Source: Riptortus pedestris
Taxonomy: Eukaryota; Arthropoda; Insecta; Hemiptera; Alydidae
Length of the DNA: 64,000 nucleotides
Reading direction: 5' to 3'
Assembly (NCBI GenBank): GCA_019009955.1
Contig: CM032231.1
Location: forward strand, 85,764,001 to 85,828,000
The notes below the pieces were generated by a model. That model ran no database searches. It saw only the letters and a program-made list of their open reading frames with translations, and was not told the origin of the DNA. The position numbers were made by a program, and so were the translations under genes. Shown here one piece after another: positions 1 through 13,121 of this stretch (positions are counted from its first letter, which is position 1; the number at the start of each line of letters is the position of its first letter).

Positions 1-2964
1 ATCAATATTATTAGTGGACCAATAATTACATAACCTTGTTGTTGAAGCATTACCCTTTTAATTAAATTTATTAAGTTCAAATTCTAATAAATTATTCCGT
101 TAATTGTAATAATTAAACATTATTTACCCACCATTTTTCTAGAGTTAAACTATGTTCGTTACTTTATAAATTTTCGAAACGACTCTCTGGTAAACTTTAA
201 CAGCACAAAGACAAATTATAGACAGATTTTTTTTTTTTTTTTTATGTTTATTTACTTTTACATATTGATTAATCTGTTATTATCAATTTTTCCTTGTGAG
301 ATAAAGCTATTGAATTTGTACCGATATCGAGATTTCTGAAAACAGCAACAATCGTTAAAACTGTCAATAGTTCTTTCAAAGGAGATGATGGAAGTTAAGT
401 CCTTTCAAATTTCTATTAAATGCATATTATCTAATCTGTATTATTCGTTAGTTAAGCGTTATAAATAAAATTAAATATCAAGTTCAATATTGTTTGAAAA
501 CAGAAACACACAGAAGTGAGACGTTAAGACATGGAGTGAACATTATATTTTTAAAATGTTTCATAACCAGTTCTTTCTTGTCGTCATTCATTGATAACAG
601 GATATATTACATTTCTCAAGTATTTTCCTTATTAGAGTTCTGATAGATCAATAAGTAATATATAAACTTGGAGAAAGGCGTTTCTTATGGAGTTATATTC
701 TATTTAACGTTGGATAACATTAGGTAATACAAATAAACAGGTAGCCTCACAGCCAAGTTATAAAAATATACAGAAGTGTAGCATAACACTTTTCTAATTA
801 GTATTATATAACATTTTTCTATATATTCGGTAATAACATTTTGTATTTCGCTCTTTTTTAAACCTTGGTTCTATTAAGTAAAATATTTTCTTTCTTTTTT
901 TTTGTGAAAAAAATCGTATTAGGATTTAAATTAACAATGTCTATTTTTTGAATGAAGCTAAGGGGATCTGTAGCAGATACATCATTAGTACACACCGTAC
1001 TGGCCTTTATAAATATTTATTAGCTTTTAACTATACGAGCTATTAAGTTTTTTGAGAGAATGTGCAATAACGTGTGAGCCCCGCATGCACTATGCACTAA
1101 AGAACAAATACACTATAAGGGTTGAATAAGAAATGGGTTTCTGCGGAAATATAAGTCATGGACTAATTTAACCAAAAAATTGTTTCTTCATTTTCACATA
1201 TGACAAATAAATACATTGTACCTAGCAAAGAAACTGTACACTCACTCATTATATCTGTGAAGGAAAAAGGTTTGAATAATAATTATGTAGTGAATCAACG
1301 AATTTTTGTTTAAAGTAGCCGTGTAGATTCCGACAATTCCGGGTTAAATGAAAAATGGTTTCCAGACTAACTATAAAGATTAAATTAATTTTATTCATTG
1401 TCTTTCATCGGTTTAGAGTCATTTACTGAAAACAGTATAGGAAAAACGCGTGATGAAGGAGATGACTATTGGAATAATTTTGACGAATATTCTTGCTCAT
1501 CGCTTCAAATAAACATTGTTTTCCATTATGGATACACTTCTGTTCATGTACTTTTTGTAGTGTCCAAGTATGAGGACCAAGTATGAGGTGGGGACGGAAT
1601 GAATTAACTAACGTTGCTATTTGTAGTTATGGGAGGACATAAAAGTGCTTTCCATTGGAAATATAATTTATGTTATTCCAAGTAAAACGCTCCTCCTGCC
1701 ACTTGAACGAAACTTCAATAACCTGATGATTCTAGTTAACCTTGGCGAAATTGAGGAATTATCAAATAAAATTTATAAATTTAATTTGCAAGTCAGAATT
1801 TTGTAGTTCATTAATTTGAGCAAAGTACATGCACCAAAATATACAATCAAATGCAATTTTTTATATTTATTTTTCGATAAAACCAATAATTACAAATATA
1901 CGGACAAACTCAAGTTTTGCTTCCAATTAAACTCCAACTCATACTTGAAAAATTAATTTCTTATATATCGAATTTTCTACCATGAAACCCAGAAATTTAA
2001 AGATACATTGGGATCTTCAAAGCTATTTATAAGTAAATGAGTAATACATGGATACGCTGAGTGAAATTTCAATTTTGAATCATTGCTCTTTTAGTTAACT
2101 GAAAACCTAAAAAAATATTTTTTTTAAACAGAATTGCCTTCTTGTCAGGTGATGAGGCCTTTACTTCATTCAAAAATGTGCTTTTGAATTATTTAAATCA
2201 CAATACGATTTGTTTACTCGATAAAAGAGATCTTGGAGAGATATTATACATATCTAAATTACATAATTATGTTTTGTCACTTGTTGAACCAATGGTCATG
2301 ATGTATTGGTGATATTAATTTTTAATGTCTGAGCTATAACTTTGTTTTAGGAATGGAGCAAATTATTCTGCAATTCCTTTTATGCAATGACGCGCAGAGA
2401 CATTTCTTAGACATATGTTACATTCTGTTCAACGAGTATTCTATAAATATGAAAACCAGAAACTTTAATTAACTTCATAGAGCAGTTATGCCGGGAAATT
2501 TGCATAGACAAGAATGATTAACTGGCATCTGCATTGTAACTGCAATATATCAAGGCAAACGGAAAAAAGAAGAACAAAGTTGAACATATCAAGTTATTCA
2601 GGCCTACACGATAACATTTACAACTTATCATTTACACAATACAACTTCAACTTTGCGGAATAGGTTGCGGCATTGTTGTACACTAAGAACAGACTCAGCA
2701 TCTGTGTCCTACATCCTTAAAATACAGCGCAAAAGAAAAAATATGCCAACGTAGAACTAATGAAATATCACCGTTGCTAGCTGATTGAATAATTCATCCC
2801 GATTCTAAAATGGTCCAACGTTAGGTTGATAACCATCTAAAAATCATTCAAGATCAAAAATATTCTTTAGCGGCTATAAAGCTATAACAGTACTCATATC
2901 TATGGGTTTATATTCATTGGGAAAATTTATTTCTCATTGAATTTTCGTTCAGCTAGATTAAAAA
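1..2964. other. Unassigned AT-rich stretch
   Basis: I see no gene, tRNA or structured repeat here. Only short open frames and homopolymer runs are present. If the sphingomyelinase-family gene extends upstream, this may be intron, but no upstream exon was recognised. Confidence 0.5.
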
Positions 2965-3110
2965 TATATCGTTAGAGAGTCATCCCTCTGTAGCCTGTAG
3001 CCTACAATAGCTGACTAAGCCTTAGCCAGTATGAATATGCAGGCTTCAAATTCATTATCCTTTCCAGCAGTCTATTAACATTGAAAATTCAGACTAGAAG
3101 GAAATAAGAC
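2965..3110 (+). repeat. Dispersed repeat, copy 1 of a pair
   Basis: This block resembles 6105-6260 in the same orientation. The shared core reads roughly catccctctgtagcctgtag, then agctgacta, then a segment like agtatgaatatgcaggc, and ends in a feature like attcagactagaagg. Divergence is substantial with several indels, so the pair is old. No class can be assigned. A short retroposon is possible, but no pol III boxes or tail are clear. Confidence 0.5.
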
Positions 3111-3294
3111 CTCTAAAATTGTGTAACACTTTTCTTTCTTTTTTATCTAAAAGTACTGAATTAATACTAAATTGTCACTATATTTTACGTATTGTCGATA
3201 ATTTATAGAAACCATCGCAACATAAATAATTATTAATTTTCGGAAGTAATTATTTATGTCAATATGTACAACCATACATTTCATAAGAAAATTT

Positions 3295-3790
3295 AATTCT
3301 TCTTATTCTGGACCCAATATTATTTATATATTCTTCAAATTTTATGGCAAGGGTCTCCAATAAAAAGCACTTTTATCCGGTGCAATCTTTATTGAAACTG
3401 CCCTATGTTTCGTGGCTTTTTTGCCACCTCATCTGAGGCTATCCCTTTTAAAAGAAAAATATACAAAAAAATATTAATAACGTTAATTTAACAAACCCCT
3501 TAATAATTCTTTTGCTATATATTGTATTACTACGTGCCTACTTCAATGATATATTTATTAAATATAATTATAAATTGCTACTTAGATTTCTGAAGTGCTC
3601 GTTTACCTTTTACATTACGTAGAGACTGTCCTCACTGGAGGTAGATAGTACTGAGAGGTTCCCGAGGTAGTTTAAGTCAGCTGACTAAAAATCGATTATT
3701 TACAAGTCAATCTTTAACCCGATTATTTCGCGTCATAATTTAAAGTCGATTAATTTAAGATAAAATGTTATAGAAGATATGATTGAGGTA
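3295..3790 (+). repeat. Old dispersed repeat (~490 bp), copy 1
   Basis: Several separated blocks match 54955-55430 in the same order and strand: a segment around ggcaagggtc, a ccatgttt/tatttcatgg-like segment, and a final block around ataaaatgttatagaa followed by gatatgattgaggta here. The two copies differ by many substitutions and indels. No coding capacity is visible. It is probably a degenerate transposon of unknown class. Confidence 0.45.
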
Positions 3791-6104
3791 TTTTATTTCT
3801 GTTTTTTTTTTTTGTTGTTTACTGCCCTTTTTCTATTTTTTATTACGTGAATGTTCTCTTTTATTTCTCGTTTAGTATTATTTATTTTCTTTATCAATTC
3901 TTTGAACTTTTTCAAAATTGAAGGTGTGTTTCCTGGAGACCACACGCAAATTAAAGACAAAGATTTATTTTTAGAAGGCATTAAATTATGTTGTCAAACG
4001 GATATTGCAAATTTAATGATGAAATGTACAAACAGGTATACAGAATGGAAATGGGGAAAGCTATTTCCTTAGCGATAAGCAATATTTATATGAACTAATT
4101 TTTAATGGAACTGATTGTTAATAGCGAAATACATATCTATTTTTTTTTTTTTAAATCATTTTAGTTCCTTAATAATTTTGTAATAAAATTGTAAGAACAT
4201 ACTTCGTTTAGACTAATAACGGATCATGAGATCTACTGTTTTAAGGAGTGGCTATATCAAAATGGAAACTATTGTTATATTTGATACTCCTTTTCTGAGA
4301 TTCCTGTCTTTTTGTAATTAATAAAACATAATTAAGGTACCCTGCAAATGTTAATTAACTTGTTTGAACGTTTACTGGTCAATAATAGATCTAAAGAATT
4401 AGAACTTACTGAGAAAACAAGGGTTTTTGTGGGGAGAGTAAAGAGATTATTATAGAATTAGTATGGAAACGACGGGGTCAAAGAAAAATGTTAGCGTCAA
4501 CAGGAAATAAAGGAGCTAGTTTTCCACTTTGAAAAGAAGCTAAAGTTTGTTTTGGTGGCTTGAAGTTGTTGGGAAAAGATCCCCCTTCCACCCTACCCAG
4601 TGGCCAAGTCGGAACTTGGCCTGCTCAAGTAGTTGAACTTGGCTAACACCGGAATCAATATGTAGACCTTTCAGGAAGACAGCACTACTTTAGACTAACT
4701 CCTTCCACACAACCTGTCTTGGGAAGTTAGCGCCTTGAGGTAGTCCGATTAGAGGAATAGTTTATACTGACGACTAGAGGCTCCTCAGTCTCTTTGAAAG
4801 CGTCTTTAATATTTTATTGGCCTTTAACGGAAATCTGCTAGTAAGAATCCTCGTTTCAGCGGTTTCTCAATTGCCCATGCATCCTATCTGGGAGATGGCA
4901 GAAATAAAATCATCACAAATGTATCGGTACTGAGTTTATTACAACCCTCTAATGGCCATAAATTGTATTTTAATTTATTCCGAAACTGGATCTCTGGTCA
5001 TATGTTCAACGAAAAGCCAAACCCGAAGGTTGGAATCCGACCACGCGTGGGTTATTAAAATGTGGAAAAACCAAAAAAGTATCTTTATTATCTCTGGAAT
5101 ATGCTGGATGGTAGAGGAACCAATTGATAAGGATCAATAAAAAGACCTTGTCTACTATTGTTTTTAATTTTATGCAAAATGCTCTTTCGGAGTCAGCGCT
5201 CCATCGTAGCATCGTATTTACAGGCCACCAAAAGGACAAAGAGCTTTTCGAAGTGAAGGCTGCTTTCAGAATATGACAAAATTGTAAATATATCCGTTTC
5301 TACATTTAACGCACGCATATAATAAAATAAAGATTGATTACCATTTTACTTTTCCCCTTCACATATTGTACCTATACAATTCTTTATCATTCACAATGTG
5401 TGATGGTATTGATGGCTTATCTCCAATTTCCACTCATTTTCAATGACACCAGACGGCTTTTATTCGCCAATGAACTATTCATTGGCCCCGATTTATCTGA
5501 ATAGACTATTAGCAGGCTCCATAATATCCAGGCTCCGTTGGAACCTTTCCCAGAAGAAATAAAAATCAGTGAAAGCTTTAATTGCACTATTATAAATTGA
5601 ACCTTTCAAGTAAGCCATCATTATTGACTAGAATTACTATATAAATGGTTAATAATATAGATGAATTTATAATGGAAAAACACTTGAGCCAGTTAGGTAG
5701 ATGGAAGTTTGACTTTTTTTAATTTCCTTTTTAACACAATGTAAATATAGTGTTGTAAATTTTAAGTTGATTAATGAATACTTCAGATCCAAAAATAAAC
5801 AATATGAAATATTTAAAGACTTTTTTTTTTATATTACAAATACTCACAGAATTGAATATAACACGCATCTACGCTTCGTGCATAATAGCTAATGGCAAGG
5901 GTTGTTTTAGTACTTTGTTCTATACCCGTTTCGAGTTGTAGTATTTACGGGGTGCGCCTGATTTTCACGGTACCGAACAAGGGATTAAGAGGGTCACAAG
6001 GGCATCCCATTGTCTTGTGCAGCAGAATAACCAGAAATAAAGACATAATGAGGAAAATTCCATTCATACCAGTGAAGGTATGAGTGGAAAAAAATGTATT
6101 CAAG
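3791..6104. other. Unassigned stretch
   Basis: No gene is supported. The interval 4440-4900 is less AT-rich than its surroundings and holds a short duplicated aacttgg motif, but it matches nothing else recognised here. Small open frames at 3851-4072 and 4952-5239 overlap on both strands and show no domain. Confidence 0.45.
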
Positions 6105-6260
6105 GCCAGAGTTGTTAGACAGCCATCCCTCCGTAGCCTGTAGTCTGTATAAGCTGACTAACGATAGGCTTAGGGAGTATGGGTATTCAGACTACAACTT
6201 TACCCTCCAATCTTGCTCCACTCACATGTTGTAAGTGAGAATTTAGACTGAGAGGGGAAC
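6105..6260 (+). repeat. Dispersed repeat, copy 2 of a pair
   Basis: This is the sister of 2965-3110, sharing the catccctccgtagcctgtag core, the agctgactaa segment and a gtattcagactac segment. It is followed by unrelated sequence. Confidence 0.5.
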
Positions 6261-8027
6261 TCATTTCGAATACTCCATGGTTTTTCTAACGTTTTTAAAT
6301 ATCACACGAAAATGGATACGAATCATTATATGGTTTCTGCTGCCTAATTTAAAAAAACAAAAAAAACTGATTTTTGTGCAACACTTGGTACTCCTATTGC
6401 ATTAAATAAACCAAAATGAGATATACATGCATAAGTACTGAAGTCACACCAAAATTAATCAGAATGCGTTCAATGAGAGTTAAAAAGGAAAAATCAGTTA
6501 AAATCTGAAAACCAATAATTTTCTTAATTACAATAATTTCTTTACATCGTACAAGGAAAAAAAATAAATAATCAATAAATCCAATATATAAAACGCAATG
6601 TTTTTGTCGTCTCCGAAAGCCCATCCCTATGAAACCTTTTATTAAATGCCTATTGTTCTTAAACTAGTGTTCCCAAAATATATTCAATAGAAATGAGGTA
6701 CATAGTTAAGAATATAGCTTCAGACATATCCAGTTCATTAACAGAAGAAGTTGACGTGATTTGTTTTAAATTAAATTACGTTTAATGGCCAATGCGAGGT
6801 ATATACATCATTATTAGATATTTCTATTATTATTAGATTTCGGTTATTCGATTTATAATCACTATTATCGGAACGACTCCTGAAATAAAAAGCATTGGCT
6901 GTTATTTAAACATGATGAAGAAACAATATTATCGGCATATTTGCCACAATAATCCAACACATAATGAAATCCATTATTTTCAGGTTTTGAGCGAAATAAA
7001 ATTTCTCAGACTGGGTCACATATACATAGTGTGACTAATGAGGCTGTACCGAGAAGGAAAATGAAGATTCACTGAATCCGACACAGTGTATTGAATGGAA
7101 AAGCTAAAGAGACTCCATTATTTCCCCTGAGAACATCCAACAACAAGGCTTCAATAGCGGAACCACATGGATTACGACCCACCAACGAGGAAACTCAGAC
7201 AAAAACCAAAGAGATATTATTCTTTGTCCCATTGAAATGGTTTTTCCACCCTACATCTGGATGCCAATCTGTCTCAATAGAGATTCATCTCTTTCACCAT
7301 TATTTTCTTCCGATATCTCAGGCAAAGTAAATAGGGTTTTCTCACAAGAAATATGTTTACCTTAGTCACATTCTATACACCATAACAGAGGAATTGAAAT
7401 TCATTAATAGTAATTCGAATAGCAATTCGTCCATTCCAGTAGCAAATAAATTATCCTATAAAGATTTTACAAGTCTCTTAGTAATGTTATTATCATAGGA
7501 TTTTATATTAATTCCTGTCAAAATAAAAGTATAAATCCCCAATCTTAAGAGATACAGAGATGTTTTGCTTAATATCAAATATAAAGGATATATACTGGGT
7601 TTAAGTCCACTCGAAAAGATAATAACAATAACAAAATTGAAAAATCTTCTGATCACTATCGTTAATACGGAAAATATATTCCATAAAAGTAACTTCGAAT
7701 TATAATGGCTACATATATTCTGGGCGTGTTGTTTTAAATTCGTAATGTATTAGCGTGTCGAATTGGGGCTTAGTTTGGCAAATATATACAAAGTAACCTA
7801 CTATTTTTAAATATGCCAGTAAGTCATATGGTCGTAAACAAACCTAGCAAAACTCTCTCTATGCGAAAGCACCGAATTCAAGCCCTTATGGAATGTTGTA
7901 CTCGGTAGCTAAATAACCATTCTTAAGCAAGAACAAATTTTCCCGATCTAAAAGAAAGCGACAATAATCAACCACTAAACTTTAAAAAGTCCTTCAAGAA
8001 GGGTATGCGAATACTAATATATATGAT
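6261..8027. other. Unassigned AT-rich stretch
   Basis: No recognisable gene or transposon was found. The open frames at 7091-7330 and 7456-7656 have low complexity or random-looking composition and no domain signature. Confidence 0.45.
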
Positions 8028-8066
8028 CCAATTAGCCTGAGTTGCAAAAAGTGGACGTTAATAAAT
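8028..8066 (+). repeat. SINE 3'-end fragment
   Basis: The segment from ccaattagcctgagttgcaa through aaagtggacgttaataa matches the 3' end of the tRNA-derived SINE described at 19511-19722, here in + orientation. The tRNA-like head is missing, so this is a severely 5'-truncated copy. Confidence 0.65.
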
Positions 8067-8404
8067 AATAATATATAATCCAACACACTACTAATCTCAT
8101 CTAACAATATATATTCTCTATTTCGAAAAAAAAATACGATGAGTAGAAGTGGGGAGTTTTTAAAGACTGAAAATAACAAAGTATGAATACATTTTTAGAA
8201 CAGGAATTGTAGAAAAATAACAATTTTACAAGATTTTCCCTATTACATTTTTTTATCCAACTCATAATAATGGTGATATTTTGAATTTTCAAATTCCCAT
8301 CCCTCTAAAATCATCCCTCCTACTCCGACCCTTCCGATTTCATTCAATAACGAATATAATACTTAGTATTGAGTGAAACACTTAAACACCGAGTACTGTA
8401 TAGA

Positions 8405-8490
8405 TGCAATTTGAAGATATTTTTCGCTAATCGCTTCATAAGTTCAACCTCAATGGCCGATTTTCTTTAAGAGAAATCTACTAATAAACC
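8405..8490 (+). repeat. Family A repeat, 3'-end fragment
   Basis: A diverged match to the last ~85 bp of the repeat family seen complete at 34983-35602 and 62294-62926. It includes an aacctcaatggccgatttt segment and a terminal stem-loop like tctttaagagaaatctacta. Confidence 0.5.
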
Positions 8491-8589
8491 ATACAACTAC
8501 TCATTACAAGAATTATTCAATCTGGAAGAATCTTCAATATATCCTTCCATTCACTCCGAGAATTCCTTAATTCAGGAGTTGCAATGATT

Positions 8590-8937
8590 TTAACACGTTG
8601 ACTGCCAACTACGAGATAACTCGTATATTCCGTTCTTTGCTAGGACGCCGACTACGAGTTATCTCGTACTGTGTTTACTTGCCATTGTCGCGTAGCTACG
8701 CTTAAACTCGTAGCATATCAGTGCTAATATGGATAGATGGCTTCTGGGAAGAGAACAAAAAATCAATGTTGGCGACATGAACAGAAATTTTATTAATAAA
8801 TAATTAGAAAATATAATTATAAAAAATTTATTCAAAATCAAGAAGTAAAAGAATATTTTTATTGTTTGTGATACAACAATTACAATTGGCTTTTTAGACC
8901 GGAATTCTGAGAATGGTCGTGGCAGTCAACGCGTTAA
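8590..8937. mobile_element. Short piggyBac-like non-autonomous element
   Basis: The block is bounded by TTAA on both sides (8590-8593 and 8934-8937), the piggyBac target duplication. The inverted ends match closely: left CACGTTGACTGCCA, right, read inward, CGCGTTGACTGCCA. Just inside the left end are two small stem-loops, TACGAG-ATAA-CTCGTA at 8610-8625 and TACGAG-TTAT-CTCGTA near 8655, which are reverse complements of each other. The 340-bp interior has no transposase frame, so it would need a transposase in trans. Superfamily assignment rests on the TTAA site and the termini. Confidence 0.75.
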
Positions 8938-8959
8938 CTAACAATATCTTAAAAAAATA

Positions 8960-9585
8960 CACAATATGTGGCTCATGTGAATAATATATAAAAATACAAT
9001 ATGTGGCTCAGGTGAATAATATATAAAAATACAATATGTGGCTCAGGTGAATAATATATAAAAATACAATATGTGGCTCAGGTGAATAATATATAAAAAT
9101 ACAATATGTGGCTCAGGTGAATAATATATAAAAATACAATATGTGGGTCAGGTAAATAATATATGAAAATACAATTTGTAGTTCAGGTGAATAATATATA
9201 AAAATACAATATGTGGTTAAGGTGAATAATATATACAAATACAATATGTGGCTCAAGTGAATAATATGTAAAAATACAATCCCTAGTTCAGGTGAATAAT
9301 ATATAAAAATACAATATGTGGCTGATGTGAATAATATATAAAAATACAATGTGTGGCTCAGGTGAATAATATATAAAAATACAATATGTGGCTCAGGTAA
9401 ATAATTTATAAGAATACAATATGTAGCTCAGGTGAATAACATTTATAAATACAATATGTGGCTCAGGTAAATAATATATAAAAATACAATATTGTAGATC
9501 AGGTGAATAATATATAAAAATACAATATGTGGCTCAAGTGAATAATATATAAAAATACAATACGTAGCTCAGGTGAAAAACATAT
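8960..9585 (+). repeat. 35-bp tandem repeat array, left part
   Basis: About 18 copies of a 35-bp unit reading approximately ataatatataaaaatacaat then atgtggctcaggtga. The ggctca core recurs exactly every 35 bp at 8970, 9005 and 9040. Copies vary by single substitutions. The array resumes at 10257 after an inserted element. Predicted peptides here are artefacts of periodic DNA. Confidence 0.9.
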
Positions 9586-10256
9586 TGTTACGTTTTATTA
9601 CAAAACCAGTAATAAACGTTGTTAATAAGAGTTCTTTTTGGATTGCAAAATTAAACACACACAAGTTTTACAGTTTTTCACTGCACGATTTATTTCACAA
9701 TGCACAATACTCTTCGTTAATTATTACTACTCACAGTATTACACTGATAGTGTCACTGTTCTTCAATTACACAGTCCAATAATTCACTCACGGTCACTGA
9801 AATTCACAAAAAGATGGCACTGCACTGTCTTAAACACGGCACTAAACTGCTACTTACAGTCACGGCACAACACTGTTCTTCTTATAAAAACACTTTACCG
9901 CACTGCACACTAAGTCGCACTGGAGCACAGATGTGACCATCAAGAAATCTGACCATAAACTGAGAACTGAGGTACTGGCAGGGTCTCTTATAAATGCCCG
10001 TAGAAGGGACTAGCCAAGGAAAGGTCCAGAATTTCCAGAAAGATAGGCACGGCGTCCCCTAATTAGATTCTGCTGGCTCCACTAGGTCGAGCTGTACAGG
10101 CTTAAATAGAGAAGCAGGATGAGACTGAGGCTCTTCCAAGAAGGTCTGGAAGGGACTAGTGCCTTCCACCAATTAGCGACATATTAGCGGCACTTCTTTG
10201 AACCCCTCCGCACTCCCCAATCACGCCTTGAATAGTAGAGCCATTTAATTTTCGCA
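9586..10256 (-). mobile_element. Probable solo LTR splitting the 35-bp array
   Basis: About 670 bp of much less AT-rich, non-repetitive DNA sits inside the 35-bp array, which resumes on the far side. Read on the minus strand it begins near TGCGAAAATT and ends CGTAACA, giving TG..CA termini. On that strand it contains a TATA-like tttataagag followed by tcagttctcagtt (initiator-like) and aataaat near the end, the order expected of an LTR. No internal retroviral genes or second LTR are present. A 4-bp atat on both sides could be the target duplication but is ambiguous in this AT-rich target. A DNA transposon remains possible. Confidence 0.55.
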
Positions 10257-10535
10257 AAAATATATAAATACAATATGTGGCTCAGGTAAATAATATATAA
10301 AAATACAATATGTAGCTCATATGAATGATATATAAAAATACAATATGTGGTTCAGGTGAATAATATATAAAAATACAATATGTGGTTCAGGTGAATAATA
10401 TATAAAAATACAATATGTGGCTCAGGTGAATAATATATAAAAATACAATATGTGGCTCAGGTGAATAATATATAAAAATACAATATATAGCTCAGGTGAA
10501 TACCATATGTAATTACAATATGTGGTTCAGGATCT
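10257..10535 (+). repeat. 35-bp tandem repeat array, right part
   Basis: About eight more copies of the same 35-bp unit as 8960-9585, in the same orientation, continuing after the inserted element. The last copies are the most diverged and the array fades out near 10535. Confidence 0.9.
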
Positions 10536-10539
10536 GCCA

Positions 10540-13121
10540 CTGCGTGCAATAAACACCCATTGGTGAAGAAGCCCGTATGAAATTGAGTGAAATACAGTAG
10601 GTAATAATACCGGAAACCGCTAGATAGACGCCGCATTTAACAACCGGATTGTAAAAATATTTGAACTTATACTTTCACTGATTTAGCCAAGCATATCTGT
10701 ATATTTAGTAATAATGATGAAATAATGTGAGCTATTTCAGATAAAGAGGCAACGTCATATATTACTTTTAAATAAATAGTTAAAGTTTATTTTATGTAAT
10801 TTTAGAAGTATGATATTTATACTTTCCAATTGTCTATAGAAGTGAGGACTCACTTAATGACGATTAAAGAATAAATAAAAAAGTTCAAACCTCATGAAGC
10901 ATTTTTTAGCGGTGTTAGCATTTTCTGATAAAAGAGTCCAGTTTTTATAATACAGAAAACCATGCCCTTAAATTATTTTACATATATGTAACCGTTTAAA
11001 AGGCCCACTAACAAATTTTATTTTTTTAAATTTTAAACTAGATCATCAAGGAAGGGACCAAAAACATTACGTAACCAGCTCTTAAATCATAATTTCTCGA
11101 TTGGAAATCCTTCTAACCCTAGTGGTGATATGCACATCAGCTGTTTCCTTTGCGGGAAAAACAAACACCCGTTTGACATGGGGCACATTCTGCCATCTGT
11201 TTGTATCCTGACAAGAAGGTAGATCAATCCGACACTGTCTGGGCCAAGGGCCATCTGTCTTCCCATTGATACCCTTTCCTTCCCTAAGGTATCCTCCATA
11301 GAAAACCTACAGCTCCGTTTCCGATACCAATCAGAATGGATAACGAAAGAAAAGAACTAACTTTATTTATTGTGTATATATGTACGAATATATTGTTTAT
11401 TAGCCAAAAACAAGGAGAGAATTCCATTAGCAGAAAATCTATGTGCTTAAAAGAATTAGTTACGCCAATACTTCAAGATCTAGGAAGAAATTTGTGAACA
11501 GCGGCCCATCGAGCAATTTTAGTCATAAGAAACCTAAATTTCGTAAAACCGTAAATACTTGCACGCATCAGACCCAAAAAGGCAACAAAGTTTCATTTAC
11601 AAATTATTTTTAATTAACCAAAAAAGTGGGGGTATTTAGAGGAAAACAGACCTACTGTGTGCATCGAGATTTAGAAAAAAGGTACGTAGTAATTTTCTGT
11701 ACCTGAAAGAAAACAGTAAAACACATGACATAGACGCCAGTTGACGTCCTTGAACTCCTATTGTATTAAGTTAACTGTTTTGCTGCACTTAATTTAAAAT
11801 TAATTAATTCGAAAGTAATAATTGTTATCTCAGAGCACACATTGAATAACCCCCCCCCCCAAAAAATCAATAAATATTTTTATTATTAACAAAATAATAC
11901 TGTATAAATCAAAATGATACTGTAAAAAGCTCCCTTATCTCTAATATGTACAGAGTAATTTAATTTTTTTTTATTTTCGCTACGTCTCATCCGTGGTTTA
12001 CAAATCTGTAAAGGTGATGTTGGGAGAAGCCCTCATCCTTCACGGAATGTGTTACTTCCGAAACGTAAGCAAATACTTACTGTGAAATAACTGTGACCGT
12101 TAACGCATGACAGCCCTGTTATGCGGGACGTATTTTCAGCGCCATGTAGTGAAGTAAAATCTCAATTTGGGTACATTTTCTGAAATGCTTGTGAATTAAA
12201 AATAAAATCCTTAACATTAGTAATTGACATTCATATATATATATATTTAATGAGCTGTTGTCAAATCAAGAATATATGAAAATACCTCATACTAAGCATA
12301 CACAAATGTTGTAAAATTAATCTTTTTGAAAAAGTTATTACGTAACATAAATATTAATGGAGTATGATGTTCTATTAATTTTAATCTTTATCCAAAACCG
12401 GAACTCAATTCAGCTCATTTCACTCAAGCTGGTACGTCAAGATATAAAGCAATTCTTAAAGAACTATGAATTGTCTCGGATTGGTTTTTCAATAAAAGAT
12501 TGATATTAATTGTAGAGATGATAGCCCTCTGGTGGCCGTATGTGTCGTTCTTGTTAAATTAATATTAATGGCTGAACAGTTAAATAAACCAGATGATTCA
12601 GTATTTATCTAAAGAAGCTAGGTTATTAACATCTTCTTACGAAACAGTATTTAGACTTAATTTAGTTTAGGCAATAATTTTTCGAGATCAAATTACCGCA
12701 AATATATCTTAACGCTTTTAAATCTATACACTTTGCCCCCACTGTGTGGGATACATTTTTTTTTTCTGGTGTAGTCTTCCTCTTGCATTTAAAAAACTTT
12801 CTTCTTTTCCACACTTTAGTTGTCATGATCCATTGCAAGAAATGTCTCCTAATCGCATAAAAAAAAATTGGTGGTTCTCGTTAGTCATGTGTATTAAGCA
12901 GTTATTTTTAATATAGTCAGATCACTTATACAAATCTATATTTTAAAAAGTGTGTGTGAGAATTGTTTTGATTTAATTTTAAAATTATTTTCCTTAATTT
13001 TTTTAGTGATTGGCTAATAAAATCCCTAGAGCCATCTTACATTGGGTGGTAACCTGTTAATAACCGGTATTGATTCTGCCTGTTTAAGTAAAAAGTGAAC
13101 ATAAATTTTTTGAGAATAAAA
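10540..13121. other. Unassigned stretch
   Basis: No gene or known repeat was recognised. Around 11090-11330 base composition is more balanced and a 70-codon minus-strand frame exists, but I see no domain and no splice context. A poly-C run lies at about 11850 and a short (TA)n at 12235. Confidence 0.4.

Noticed and set aside
8694..8933. Small minus-strand open frame inside the short piggyBac-like element
   Set aside because: It has no transposase features and ends within the element; the element is non-autonomous.
9573..9913. Two overlapping + frames of 69 and 91 codons
   Set aside because: They lie within the probable solo LTR on the opposite strand to its promoter-like signals and have no domain.
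11087..11299. 70-codon minus-strand open frame in a less AT-rich patch
   Set aside because: No recognisable domain, no splice signals in a sensible place and no second copy; kept only as a note.
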